Assembly (NCBI RefSeq): GCF_014466955.1
Contig: NZ_AP023396.1
Coordinates: 5,828,001-5,892,000, forward strand
From: Nocardia wallacei
GTDB lineage: Bacteria; Actinomycetota; Actinomycetes; Mycobacteriales; Mycobacteriaceae
DNA: 64,000 nt
Direction of reading: 5' to 3'
Part shown: positions 17,485-26,166 of the stretch, piece by piece
Layout of the letters: each line of letters opens with the position of its first letter
How positions within the stretch are numbered: the stretch's first letter is position 1
Program-made: the position numbers and the translations under genes
The notes under the pieces: generated by a model
The model's database searches: none
Told to the model about the DNA's origin: nothing
Seen by the model: only the letters and a program-made list of their open reading frames with translations

Positions 17485-19989
17485 GTGCCGAGCTTCGGTC
17501 CGACGTGCACAGAAACGAAACAGGTTGTGGCGGTCAATAACTGGAAATCCGATCGGTGGCAGCCGGCCCTCTGGCGGCTCCCCGAGGTGATCCGGCATTG
17601 CCGGGGGTGGATAGTCGCGACGCGGCGGCGGCGTTGGACGGCGGGAATCCTGCTCGCCGTCTTCGTCCTGTTCGTATTTCCGGGTCTGCTGGGCACGGCG
17701 GCCACGGCCGACACCGCCTCCGGCCGCACCGCGGGATCGTCGGTGGGCAGCGCGCTCGCCTGGACCCATGTCGCCGACTCCTCGGGGGTGGAGGCCTCCA
17801 ATTATCTGTTCGCCACCGACCACGGCGGCCTGCTGACGCCGGGCAACACCGCGCTGTCCATCGTGCTCGGAATGGAATTCGCGGGCTGGAAGATCATCGT
17901 CGTCACCGCGATCTGGCTCATCGGCTATGCCCTCAGCTTCGAGTGGCTGAACCTGCTCGCCAAGCCGCTGCTCGGCGTGGCGCACAGCTTGTCCGGACAG
18001 CTCGCGACGCCGATCATGCTGATCACGGCCGCGACGATCGGCGCCTTCTGCGTCGCGTGGTTCGTCGCCCGCGGGTTCTATTCCAAGGCGACCATGCAGG
18101 TCGTGACCATGCTGCTGATCGCGGTGCTCGGGCCGATGTTCCTCGCCGAACCGCTGGCCGATGTGCTGTCGCCGCACGGATGGCTCTCGCAGGGACGGGA
18201 TCTCGGCATCACGGTGGCGGCGGGCCTGCACGGGGACACCGCCGTGAACCCGGAGCACATGGTCTCCACCATGCAGGCCACCCTGACCGACAACACCGCG
18301 CGGCGGCCCCTGCAGGTCTGGAACTACGGGCACGTGATCGACAGCCGGCCGAACTGCCGGGCCGCCTGGTCGGCGGCGATCTCCTCCGGTAACGAGGAAC
18401 GGGTCAAGAAGGCGATCCAGGCCTGCGGCGACAGCGCCGCGAAGGAATCGATGGACAATCCGAACTTCGAGCAGATCGCGACCGGTCTGCTGCTGCTCAT
18501 ATCCGGGGCGATCCTGCTGTTGTTCGGGGCCGTGCTGGCGCTCAAGATAATCAAGTCCGCGCTGGACACCATCTACCACGGGATGATGTCGATATTCGGT
18601 TTCGCCGCAGGCGGTTTCGTCTACGGTCCCACGCAGACGTTCCTCATCCGCAATATCGTGGACAGTTTCGTGGCCGCCCTGCGCATGACGGTGTTCACCG
18701 TCTTTCTCGGGGTGTACATGCTGATCCTGGGCGAGTTGTTCGCGCTGGCCGGGGATCAGGTGATGGTGGTGTTCATGATCGGGGCGATCGTGGAAATCGT
18801 CGCGATATTCCAGTTGCGGAAACTCAGCAAGAGCCTGGACAACGGCAATGAATGGATCGCCAACCGGTTCGCGCTCGCTGCTCAGGGCAATCGCGCGGGC
18901 GCCGGTGGTGGCAGCGGCGGTGGCGCGAAGGCACTGGGCATGGGGACCGCGAGCGTCAATCGTTCGATGGGCGCGGGCCTGCTGCCCGCTCTCGCCGCGG
19001 TCAGCACGGTGAGCAATTCGCCGGTCACCGAATGGCTGTTCGGGGCGACCCGTTCCCCGCTGCGGCCGAACGCTCGCATGGAGCGGGCGGCGCAGGTGGG
19101 GCAGTGGGGTTTCTGGGGTTCGCCCGGTGTCGGCGGTCCTGGGGGCACGTATGCCCGGTCGTACATGAAATGGGAGCAATTCGAGCGGGGCGCGCGCGAG
19201 GCGGCCATGCAGAACGGCGGTATCAACACCTTCCGCGGAGCGGCCGCGGCCCTGCAGGGTCTGGAGGACCTTGGCGGCGGTGGCAGCGACGCCTGGGCCG
19301 TGCTCAGGTCCATCGGGTTCACCGACCAGAACGTCATGCACCACTCCATCCGGTCGTGGCAGATCGTGGATGCGAACGCCGACGACGAAACCCTCGCCGA
19401 CAAACATCTCGGGCACGTGGTCGCCGCCGCCAAACGAGCGCAGGAGTCCGCGAACAATCTCGTGCACGGCCGCGGCAGCGCCGAGGAGGCCGCCGCGGAC
19501 ATGGCGACACTGCAGGCCGCCGCGTTCCGCTTCCATCGCGCGAATCCGTTGGGCGTGACGCTCGACGGCGGCGCCTACACCGGAGCGCAGCAGGCGTTCA
19601 TCAACGACTACATGGCCGACCCGACCAAGGCGAAGATCAAGCAGTTGCAAGACCTGGCCAACGGCGATACCTCGCAGGCCACGGGGATGCTCGCGAACGT
19701 CGGTGGCAAAGACGGCGCGGGCCGCATGCTGGCGGCCATCGGTAACCGCCACGCGACCCAGGTGCTGGACTCGGTCAACAACGTCATGCGCGATCCCGGC
19801 AACTACCAGTTGCTGCGGGACGCCAGGCGTCATATCGCCGCAGCGAGCACCACCGACCAGTGGGCCTCGGGCCGGTCGAGAACGCCGTGGAACTCGCTGG
19901 CGACACCGGGCGGAATGCCCGCGACGTCCTCGTGGCAGTCGGCGTGGCGCGGGGCCATGAGCGGCGAGTTCGCGCGCATGCTTCGTTGA
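17485..19989 (+). CDS. multi-pass membrane protein with TrbL/VirB6-like topology
   Basis: An 834-residue protein. Residues 50-75 form an N-terminal hydrophobic segment (GILLAVFVLFVFPGLLG), then come roughly eight membrane helices up to residue 450, and then a Gly-rich linker (AGAGGGSGGGAKALGMG) leading to a hydrophilic, Ala-rich C-terminal half. This plan resembles actinobacterial conjugation or type IV secretion membrane proteins (TrbL/PrgL class), but sequence motifs are too weak for a firm family call. No other transfer gene is nearby, so it is an orphan. A GTG at 17527 is an alternative start; neither has a strong ribosome site. Confidence 0.5.
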   Translation: MPSFGPTCTETKQVVAVNNWKSDRWQPALWRLPEVIRHCRGWIVATRRRRWTAGILLAVFVLFVFPGLLGTAATADTASGRTAGSSVGSALAWTHVADSSGVEASNYLFATDHGGLLTPGNTALSIVLGMEFAGWKIIVVTAIWLIGYALSFEWLNLLAKPLLGVAHSLSGQLATPIMLITAATIGAFCVAWFVARGFYSKATMQVVTMLLIAVLGPMFLAEPLADVLSPHGWLSQGRDLGITVAAGLHGDTAVNPEHMVSTMQATLTDNTARRPLQVWNYGHVIDSRPNCRAAWSAAISSGNEERVKKAIQACGDSAAKESMDNPNFEQIATGLLLLISGAILLLFGAVLALKIIKSALDTIYHGMMSIFGFAAGGFVYGPTQTFLIRNIVDSFVAALRMTVFTVFLGVYMLILGELFALAGDQVMVVFMIGAIVEIVAIFQLRKLSKSLDNGNEWIANRFALAAQGNRAGAGGGSGGGAKALGMGTASVNRSMGAGLLPALAAVSTVSNSPVTEWLFGATRSPLRPNARMERAAQVGQWGFWGSPGVGGPGGTYARSYMKWEQFERGAREAAMQNGGINTFRGAAAALQGLEDLGGGGSDAWAVLRSIGFTDQNVMHHSIRSWQIVDANADDETLADKHLGHVVAAAKRAQESANNLVHGRGSAEEAAADMATLQAAAFRFHRANPLGVTLDGGAYTGAQQAFINDYMADPTKAKIKQLQDLANGDTSQATGMLANVGGKDGAGRMLAAIGNRHATQVLDSVNNVMRDPGNYQLLRDARRHIAAASTTDQWASGRSRTPWNSLATPGGMPATSSWQSAWRGAMSGEFARMLR

Positions 19990-20023
19990 TGACCGCGCGG
20001 CGCGGGCGGTAGCGTGAACCGCC

Positions 20024-21205
20024 ATGGCCGCGCCGCATCCGCCCCTGTCGACTCCGGGGACCCGGACGCTGGCGGACGCGTGCCGGGCCGATATCCCGCG
20101 ACTGACCGGCCGGTTGATCTCGGCGATCTTCACCGACAACCCGGAATGGACCGATTACACCTCGGTGCCCCGAGCCGAATTGCGCGACGGCTGCCGCCGT
20201 TACCTGACGCGCATCCTGCAGTTGCTCGGCGGCGAGCCCGGCGACCCCGAGCGCGACGACGTGGCGGCGGCGATCGGGCGGCACCGGGCCGAGCAGGGCG
20301 TTCCGCTGGAGGCGATGCTGCGGACGTTCCGGCTCGGCGGCGGCATCGTGTGGGAGGCGCTGCTGGACAAGGCCGACAGCGCCGGGCCGCAGGAGATCCG
20401 GGAGGCCGGGACGGCGATGTGGGCGGTCATCGACGGACTGTCCTCCGCGCTGGTCACCTCCTACCGCAACACCGAGCTCGAGCAGGTGCGCCGCGACGAG
20501 CGGCGCCGCCACGCGCTGATCGAGGATCTGCTCGCGGGCCGAGCGCACGACGCCGGGTTCGCCGCCCGGGCCGCGCGGGAATTGAATCTGCCGAGCCACG
20601 GGGCATATCTGGTGGTGGCCGCCCGCGGCGACGACCGCCCCTTGCGCGCGGGCGCCGAGACGACGTTGTCCGCCTTGGGAATTCGCTCGGTGTGGCACGA
20701 CCACATGGACACCACCATCGGCCTGGTGGCGCTGGAGACCCGTGACAGCGCGGCCGTGCTGCGGCAGCTGCGGCCGCTGGTGCGCGGGCGCGCCGGCGCC
20801 TCCCCCGCCGTTCCCGGTCTGGCGCAAGTGGATTCGGCACACGCGTCGGCGCTCACCGCGCTGGAGACGCTGCCCGGCGACGCCACGGGCTTGGTATCGC
20901 TGGACGAGCGCTACCCGGAGGCGCTGCTGACCCGCTCGCCCGACCTGGCCGACCAGCTGGTCGCGCACATCCTGGGCCCGGTGCTCGAGCTTCCGGCGAA
21001 GGAACGCGACATCCTGCTGCAGACCCTCGCCGCCTGGCTGGCGGAGAACTGCTCGGCCGCCAATGCCGCCCCGCGCCTGCATTGCCACCGCAACACGGTG
21101 ATCAACCGGCTGCAGCGGATCTCGACGCTGCTCGGCCGGTCGCTGGAGGGCCAGCGCTCCTACGTGGAGCTGTCGCTGGCCCTCGCCGCACTGCGGTTGC
21201 CCTGA
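20024..21205 (+). CDS. PucR/CdaR-type helix-turn-helix regulator
   Basis: The 393-residue protein has an N-terminal helical sensor-like domain resembling the RsbRD-type region often paired with this HTH (LISAIFTDNPEWTDYT, VPLEAMLRTFRLGG). A middle GGDEF-like segment follows, and the C-terminal PucR-type helix-turn-helix reads LAENCSAANAAPRLHCHRNT then VINRLQRISTLLGR. It binds DNA, but no ligand or target can be read from the sequence. It is unlike the first PucR in its N-terminus, so it is a separate regulator. It converges on the mycolyltransferase gene, seven bases apart. Confidence 0.8.
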   Translation: MAAPHPPLSTPGTRTLADACRADIPRLTGRLISAIFTDNPEWTDYTSVPRAELRDGCRRYLTRILQLLGGEPGDPERDDVAAAIGRHRAEQGVPLEAMLRTFRLGGGIVWEALLDKADSAGPQEIREAGTAMWAVIDGLSSALVTSYRNTELEQVRRDERRRHALIEDLLAGRAHDAGFAARAARELNLPSHGAYLVVAARGDDRPLRAGAETTLSALGIRSVWHDHMDTTIGLVALETRDSAAVLRQLRPLVRGRAGASPAVPGLAQVDSAHASALTALETLPGDATGLVSLDERYPEALLTRSPDLADQLVAHILGPVLELPAKERDILLQTLAAWLAENCSAANAAPRLHCHRNTVINRLQRISTLLGRSLEGQRSYVELSLALAALRLP

Positions 21206-21212
21206 CGATCTC

Positions 21213-22157
21213 TCATGCGCCGAGCGCGGCGGCCAGATGCGGCCACGAGTCGTGCAGGTCGGCCTCGAACTGACCCCAGGTGTGCGAGCCCTCCGGCCGG
21301 TTCACATGGATCGCGGGGATGCCGAGCTGGGCGAGCCGCCCGGCGAAGGCGCCGGTGCAGGCGCTGGCTATCGCCTCGACCGGCGGGAACGGCAGACCGC
21401 CTTCGTCGATGGCACCCGGCGCGCCGGTGGCCGCCGACAGGTAGATGGTCTTTCCCGCCAGCGCGCCGGCGCGGGCGAACGCGTCGTGCACGGGCCAGGC
21501 CCCGGTGCCCGGGAAGCCCCACATGTTCCCCGGGTTCGCGCCGCCCTTGACGAGTTGCGCCGAGACCAGGCCGATTCCGGCGGGATCCGAGGACCACGGG
21601 CAACCGCTGTAGGCGGCGACCGCGCTGTAGCGTTCCGGCGCCTGAATGGCCAGGTCGATGGCCGAGGCAGCGCTCATCGACACCCCGGCGACCGCGTTGC
21701 GGCCGGTGCTGCCCAGGTGCGGGTCGAGCGCCGCGGGCAGCTCCTGGGTCAGGAAGGTCTGCCAGCGGCCGCGGCCGACCACGGGGTCGTCGGAGAGCCA
21801 ATCGGTGTACATGCTGTAGGCGCCGCCGATCGGCATCACCACGTTGACGTGCTTGTCGGCGAAGAAATCCCGGACGTCGGTGTCGTCCCACCAGGAGATG
21901 CCGTCCAGGCCGCCGCCGATACCGGTCAGCAGGTAGAGCGTGGGCGCCGATCCCCCGGCGGCCCGGATCACCCGGTTGCTCACGACGCGATCCATCGCCG
22001 GGGAGTAGACGTCCACCTGCGAGACGGAACCGCCCAGGGGGTTCTCGCCGACCACCCGCGCCTGCGCCGACGCCTCGCCACTGGACCAGATACCTATCGC
22101 GACGGCGCCCATCAGCACACTCATGAGCGCGGCCGACCATCTCGAAGCCCTCACCAT
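21213..22157 (-). CDS. secreted esterase/mycolyltransferase, antigen 85-like
   Basis: A 314-residue protein with an N-terminal signal peptide (hydrophobic core ALMSVLMGAVAIGIW, cleavage near ASAQA) and an esterase D/antigen 85 fold. The nucleophile is in GVSMSAAS, and the catalytic His is in EGSHTWGQF near the C-terminus; YLLTGIGGGLDGISWWDD and MPIGGAYSMYTDWL match the mycolyltransferase substrate-site segments. These enzymes transfer mycolic acids to trehalose and arabinogalactan in the cell envelope. Its presence supports a mycolate-producing host. Confidence 0.85.
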   Translation of the reverse strand: MVRASRWSAALMSVLMGAVAIGIWSSGEASAQARVVGENPLGGSVSQVDVYSPAMDRVVSNRVIRAAGGSAPTLYLLTGIGGGLDGISWWDDTDVRDFFADKHVNVVMPIGGAYSMYTDWLSDDPVVGRGRWQTFLTQELPAALDPHLGSTGRNAVAGVSMSAASAIDLAIQAPERYSAVAAYSGCPWSSDPAGIGLVSAQLVKGGANPGNMWGFPGTGAWPVHDAFARAGALAGKTIYLSAATGAPGAIDEGGLPFPPVEAIASACTGAFAGRLAQLGIPAIHVNRPEGSHTWGQFEADLHDSWPHLAAALGA

Positions 22158-22573
22158 TCCGTTGTACGCGGAAGATCACCCGAGCGCAGCAATCCCGGGC
22201 AGATCAGCGCGTCGGAGCCCGCGTGTCATCGATCGACTTGCGCGCCAAGCGGTTCGCAGCAACCCGGTGTGGCGGCCGGTGCCCGGCGTCGGAGCACAGG
22301 TCCGGCCGTGTGCTGCGCCCGGACGCGACCACTACGGCAACCTTCCGGCACAGAACCGCGCCGAGCGGTCGAAAGTTCGGCCACTCGGCGTGTCTCGCTG
22401 TGCGGTTCCCCAGCGAATCAACCGGACCAATTGGGCACTGAGCCCATTTTCGGAGCGTGATTCCTGGGCTTCCGGGTCATTGTTTGTGCACTGCGTGGCG
22501 ACGAGACTCTTTCGCGATGACCCGTGCCACAACCTGGGCGGGGTCGGAATCGTCGAGATTAGGAGCACCACGA
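22158..22573 (+). other. intergenic region, 416 bases, divergent promoters
   Basis: The gap lies between the divergent mycolyltransferase and lipoamide dehydrogenase genes and should hold both promoters. I found no supported ORF. Two weak inverted repeats are visible: CGCCGAG (22359-22365) with CTCGGCG (22384-22390), and TGGGC (22432-22436) with GCCCA (22442-22446) followed by TTTT. Either could be an attenuator or chance. AGGAG at 22561-22565 is the ribosome site for the downstream GTG start. Confidence 0.4.
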
Positions 22574-24022
22574 GTGCCGGAGTTCGATCTTTTGGTCGTG
22601 GGCGGCGGCCCCGGCGGGTACGTGGCCGCCATCCGCGCGGCGCAGCGCGGGCTGTCGGTCGGCCTGGTGGAGAAGGAGCGGCCCGGCGGCGTCTGCCTGA
22701 ACTGGGGCTGCATCCCGACCAAGGCCATGCTGCGCTCCGCCGAGGTCTTCCAGACCGTCAGTGCCGCAGCCGATTTCGGCGTGCTCGCCGAGAACGTCCG
22801 GTTCGACTTCGACGCGGTGCGCCAGCGCAAGGACGGTGTGGTCGAGGAACTCACCGACGGGGTCGCGGGCCTGCTGCGCGCCAACGGCGTGACGGTGCTC
22901 GAGGGTCACGCCCGGTTCACCGGGCCCACCACCGTCGAGGTACACGAGGTGGGCCCGTCGCCGGTCTTCCCCGGGGGCCCGCGCTACGCCGCCGCCCCGA
23001 CCACCGCGATCCGCCGCGTCGACGCGCGCGACGTGATCATCGCGACCGGCTCGGTTCCCGCCCGGCTGCCGATCCCCGGGGCGGACCTGCCCGGCGTGAT
23101 CACCTCCGACGGCGCGTTCGGGCTGACCGAGGTGCCCCGGCGGCTGGTGGTGGTCGGCGGCAGCGCGGTCGGCGCCGAGTGGGCGAGCCTGTTCGCCACC
23201 TTCGGCAGCGAGGTCACCATCGTCGAGTTGCAGGACCGCCTGGTCCCCTTGGAGGACACCGACATCGGGACCGCGCTGGGCCGTTCGTTCGCCAAGCGCG
23301 GCATCACCGTCCTGACAGGATCGACGGTCGAATCGATCACGGCCGCGGCGCCGTTGCGCGTCACCGTCGCCGGGCCGCACGCCCGCGCGCTCGACGCCGA
23401 TGTGGTGCTCGTCGGGGTCGGCCGCCGTCCCAACACCGCGGACCTGGGCCTGGACGCCGCCGGAATCGGCACGGACGCACGGGGTTTCATCGAGGTCGAC
23501 GACCAGTTGCGCACCGACGTCGAGCACGTCTACGCCATCGGCGACGTCACCGGCCGAGCACTGCTCGCGCACGTCGCGTCGCATCAGGGACTCACCGCCG
23601 CCGACGTGATCGCCGGACGTCCCGCCCACATCGACTACACGGTGATCCCCGCGGCCACCTTCACCCATCCCGAGATCGCCTCGGTCGGTCTCACCGAGGA
23701 GCAGGCGCGCGCGGCCGGCCACCAGGTGCTGACCGCGAAGTTCCCGTTCGCGGCGCTGGGCCGGCCACGCACCTTCGGCGACACCGAGGGCTTCCTGAAG
23801 ATCGTTGCCGGACAACAGCATCAGGAAGTGCTCGGCGTGCACATCATCGGCCCGTCGGCCAGCGACCTGATCACCGAGGGCGCCCTGGCCATCGCGCTGG
23901 AGGCGACCCTCGACGAACTCGCCGACACCATCCACGCCCACCCCACCCTCGGCGAGATCGGCATGGAAGCGGCCCTGACCGGGCTGGGCCTGCCGGTACA
24001 CATCGCGCCGCGCCAGCGTTGA
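22574..24022 (+). CDS. dihydrolipoamide dehydrogenase (E3)
   Basis: The 482-residue flavoprotein shows VVGGGPGGYVAAIRAAQRGL at the FAD site, the redox-active disulfide GGVCLNWGCIPTKA, an NAD site (VVGGSAVGAEWASLF) and the second FAD segment (VYAIGDVTGRALLAHVASHQ). A C-terminal dimer domain ends HAHPTLGEIGMEA with the catalytic His-Glu pair (HPTLGE). It reoxidises the lipoyl arm of the E2 encoded downstream. The GTG at 22574 follows AGGAG by eight bases, whereas the upstream in-frame sequence lacks homology. First gene of a four-gene operon encoding a whole 2-oxoacid dehydrogenase complex. Confidence 0.9.
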   Translation: MPEFDLLVVGGGPGGYVAAIRAAQRGLSVGLVEKERPGGVCLNWGCIPTKAMLRSAEVFQTVSAAADFGVLAENVRFDFDAVRQRKDGVVEELTDGVAGLLRANGVTVLEGHARFTGPTTVEVHEVGPSPVFPGGPRYAAAPTTAIRRVDARDVIIATGSVPARLPIPGADLPGVITSDGAFGLTEVPRRLVVVGGSAVGAEWASLFATFGSEVTIVELQDRLVPLEDTDIGTALGRSFAKRGITVLTGSTVESITAAAPLRVTVAGPHARALDADVVLVGVGRRPNTADLGLDAAGIGTDARGFIEVDDQLRTDVEHVYAIGDVTGRALLAHVASHQGLTAADVIAGRPAHIDYTVIPAATFTHPEIASVGLTEEQARAAGHQVLTAKFPFAALGRPRTFGDTEGFLKIVAGQQHQEVLGVHIIGPSASDLITEGALAIALEATLDELADTIHAHPTLGEIGMEAALTGLGLPVHIAPRQR

Positions 24023-24034
24023 GGAGTCCCACCC

Positions 24035-25126
24035 GTGACCACGACCACCGCCCCGCGCAAGAGCACCCGCAAGGCCGCCGCCAAGCCGACGACCGAGGCG
24101 GACAACAGGTTCGCCGACGAGGACCCGCGGACGCTGCGCGGGCTGTATCGCGACATGCTGTTCGTGCGCCGGTTCGAGGAGCGCACCGCGCAGAGCTATC
24201 AGCAGGCCAAGATCGGCGGCTACTGTCACCTCAATCTCGGTGAGGAGGCCACCGTCGTCGGCCTGGCGGCGGCCATGCGCCCCACCGACTACCTGTTCAC
24301 CAACTACCGCGAACACGGTTACGCCCTGGCCAAGGGCATCGAGCCGGGGCGCGTGATGGCCGAGTTGTACGGCCGCACCACCGGCACCTCCAAGGGCTGG
24401 GGCGGGTCGATGCACATGTACGACACGGCGACCCGGCTGCTGGGCGGCTACGCCATCGTGGGCGGGCAGGTCCCGCTGGCCGTCGGCGCCGCGCTGGCCA
24501 TCGACTACCGCGGCGGCGACGATGTCGTGGTGTGCCAGATGGGCGACGGCACAACGAATATCGGCGCCTTCCACGAGTCGCTGAACATCGCGGCGCTGTG
24601 GCGGCTGCCCGTGCTGTTCCTGGTGATCAACAACCGGACCGGCATGGGTACCACGGTCGAGCGGTCCTCGGCCGAGCCCGACCTGTACAAGCGGGCCGAC
24701 TCCTACCGGATGCGCGGCGAACGGGTGGACGGCACCGACGTGCTGGCGGTCCGCGATATCGCCGCCGAACTGCTGGAAGGCGCACGGCGCGAAGGCAAAC
24801 CGGCGCTGCTGGAGGCGGTCAGCCACCGCCTCAAGGGGCACTCCGTCGTCGACCCGGCGAAATACCGTTCCGCCCAGGACATCTCGGCCGCCCGCGAGCA
24901 CGACCCGATCGTGCGGTTCGCGGCCGAACTGGTCGCGGCCGGAGTGCTGTCGGAACAGGACACCGCCGACCTCGAGGCCGAGGTGCGCGAGGGTGTCGAG
25001 GCGGCCGTGGCATTCGCCGACGCCAGCCCGCATCCGGAGCCGGACAGCCTGTTCGACTACAACTACGCCACCCCGGTCCCCGGCGACTCCCGCCGCCTGC
25101 CCGCCGACCCGCTCTTCACCGTCTGA
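24035..25126 (+). CDS. pdhA: 2-oxoacid dehydrogenase E1 component, alpha subunit (PdhA-like)
   Basis: The 363-residue thiamine-diphosphate enzyme subunit has a basic, low-complexity N-terminal tail, then RFEERTAQSYQQAKIGGYCH, LFTNYREHGYALAKG, KGWGGSMHMYD and the ThDP-binding GDGTTNIGAFHESLNIA with NNRTGMGT. HLNLGEEA and the phosphorylation-loop-like region (YRMRGERVDGTD) fit pyruvate-type E1alpha rather than branched-chain E1. GAGGAG overlaps the lpd stop codon and precedes the GTG. An acetoin dehydrogenase role cannot be excluded. It acts with the E1 beta subunit next in the operon. Confidence 0.85.
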   Translation: MTTTTAPRKSTRKAAAKPTTEADNRFADEDPRTLRGLYRDMLFVRRFEERTAQSYQQAKIGGYCHLNLGEEATVVGLAAAMRPTDYLFTNYREHGYALAKGIEPGRVMAELYGRTTGTSKGWGGSMHMYDTATRLLGGYAIVGGQVPLAVGAALAIDYRGGDDVVVCQMGDGTTNIGAFHESLNIAALWRLPVLFLVINNRTGMGTTVERSSAEPDLYKRADSYRMRGERVDGTDVLAVRDIAAELLEGARREGKPALLEAVSHRLKGHSVVDPAKYRSAQDISAAREHDPIVRFAAELVAAGVLSEQDTADLEAEVREGVEAAVAFADASPHPEPDSLFDYNYATPVPGDSRRLPADPLFTV

Positions 25127-25137
25127 GGACTGCCACC

Positions 25138-26130
25138 GTGCCTGTCATGACCTATCGCGAGGCCCTGCGCGACACCCTGCGCCAGGAGATGCGCCGCGAC
25201 GACGACATCCTGCTGATCGGCGAGGAGATCGGCGTTTTCGAGGGTTCCTACAAGATCACCGCCGGTCTGCTCGCCGAGTTCGGCGAGAAGCGGGTGCGCG
25301 ACACACCGATCGCCGAGGAGGGTTTCGTCGGCGCCGCCATCGGCGCGGCCATGCTCGGGCTGCGACCCGTCGTGGAGATCATGACGATCAATTTCTCGCT
25401 GCTCGCGCTGGATCAGATCGTCAATCACGCCGCCAAGATCTACGGGATGTTCGGCGGCCAGACCAGTGTGCCGATGGTGATCCGCACTCCCGGCGGCGGC
25501 GGACAGCAACTGGGCGCGACGCATTCGCAGAACATCGAGCTGTACTACGCGTTCGTGCCCGGGCTGAAGGTGGTCGCGCCGAGCACTCCCGCCGACGCCC
25601 GCGCCCTGCTGCGGGCGGCGATCGCCGACGACGATCCGGTGCTGTTCCTGGAGAATCTGGCGCTCTACAACACCAAAGGTGAAGTGCCCGAAGATCTTCC
25701 GCCGATCCAGATTGGCAAGGCCGCGGTCACGCGACCGGGTACCGACATCACGCTGATCGGCTACTCCCGGATGGCCACCGTCGCCACGCAGGTAGCCGAA
25801 CGGCTGGCCGCGGAAGGGATCTCGGCGGAGGTGATCGACCTGCGCAGCCTGCGGCCGCTGGACCGGGACACCCTGGTGGCGTCGGTGCGCAAGACCGGCT
25901 GCGCGGTGATCGGCGAGGACGACTGGCTCACCTACGGCATCGGGGCCGAGGTCGCCGCCTCGATCTCCGACGGGGCCTTCGACTACCTCGACGCGCCCGT
26001 GCGGCGGGTGGCGATGGCCGAGGTGCCGCTGCCCTACGCCAAGCCGCTGGAGCGGCTCGCGCTCCCCTCCGCCGACTCCCTGTACACCGCCGCGGTGGAA
26101 ACCCTTGCGGCCGTGGGCCGCCGCCGGTGA
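25138..26130 (+). CDS. pdhB: 2-oxoacid dehydrogenase E1 component, beta subunit (PdhB-like)
   Basis: A 330-residue transketolase-fold beta subunit. Family segments are ILLIGEEIGVFEGSYKITAG, RVRDTPIAEEGFVGAAIGAA, MVIRTPGGGGQQLGATHSQN and the C-terminal IDLRSLRPLDRDTLVASVRK. The pyrophosphate-side glutamate lies in IAEEGF. Together with the alpha subunit it decarboxylates the 2-oxoacid and transfers the acyl group to E2 lipoate. The GTG at 25138 (VPVMTYREAL) follows GAGGA; an ATG three codons later is an alternative. It begins 11 bases after the pdhA stop. Confidence 0.88.
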   Translation: MPVMTYREALRDTLRQEMRRDDDILLIGEEIGVFEGSYKITAGLLAEFGEKRVRDTPIAEEGFVGAAIGAAMLGLRPVVEIMTINFSLLALDQIVNHAAKIYGMFGGQTSVPMVIRTPGGGGQQLGATHSQNIELYYAFVPGLKVVAPSTPADARALLRAAIADDDPVLFLENLALYNTKGEVPEDLPPIQIGKAAVTRPGTDITLIGYSRMATVATQVAERLAAEGISAEVIDLRSLRPLDRDTLVASVRKTGCAVIGEDDWLTYGIGAEVAASISDGAFDYLDAPVRRVAMAEVPLPYAKPLERLALPSADSLYTAAVETLAAVGRRR

Positions 26131-26166
26131 GCGCCGCCCGCACGCCCACTCCGAAGGACACCCCCC

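Noticed and set aside
17377..20139. 920-codon minus-strand ORF opposite the multi-pass membrane protein
   Set aside because: Low-complexity His/Arg/Gly composition and no domains; the plus-strand frame has clear membrane helices.
24532..25137. N-terminal extension of the E1 beta subunit upstream of 25138
   Set aside because: The open frame upstream overlaps pdhA out of frame and is Arg-rich; conserved sequence starts at 25138 after a ribosome site.
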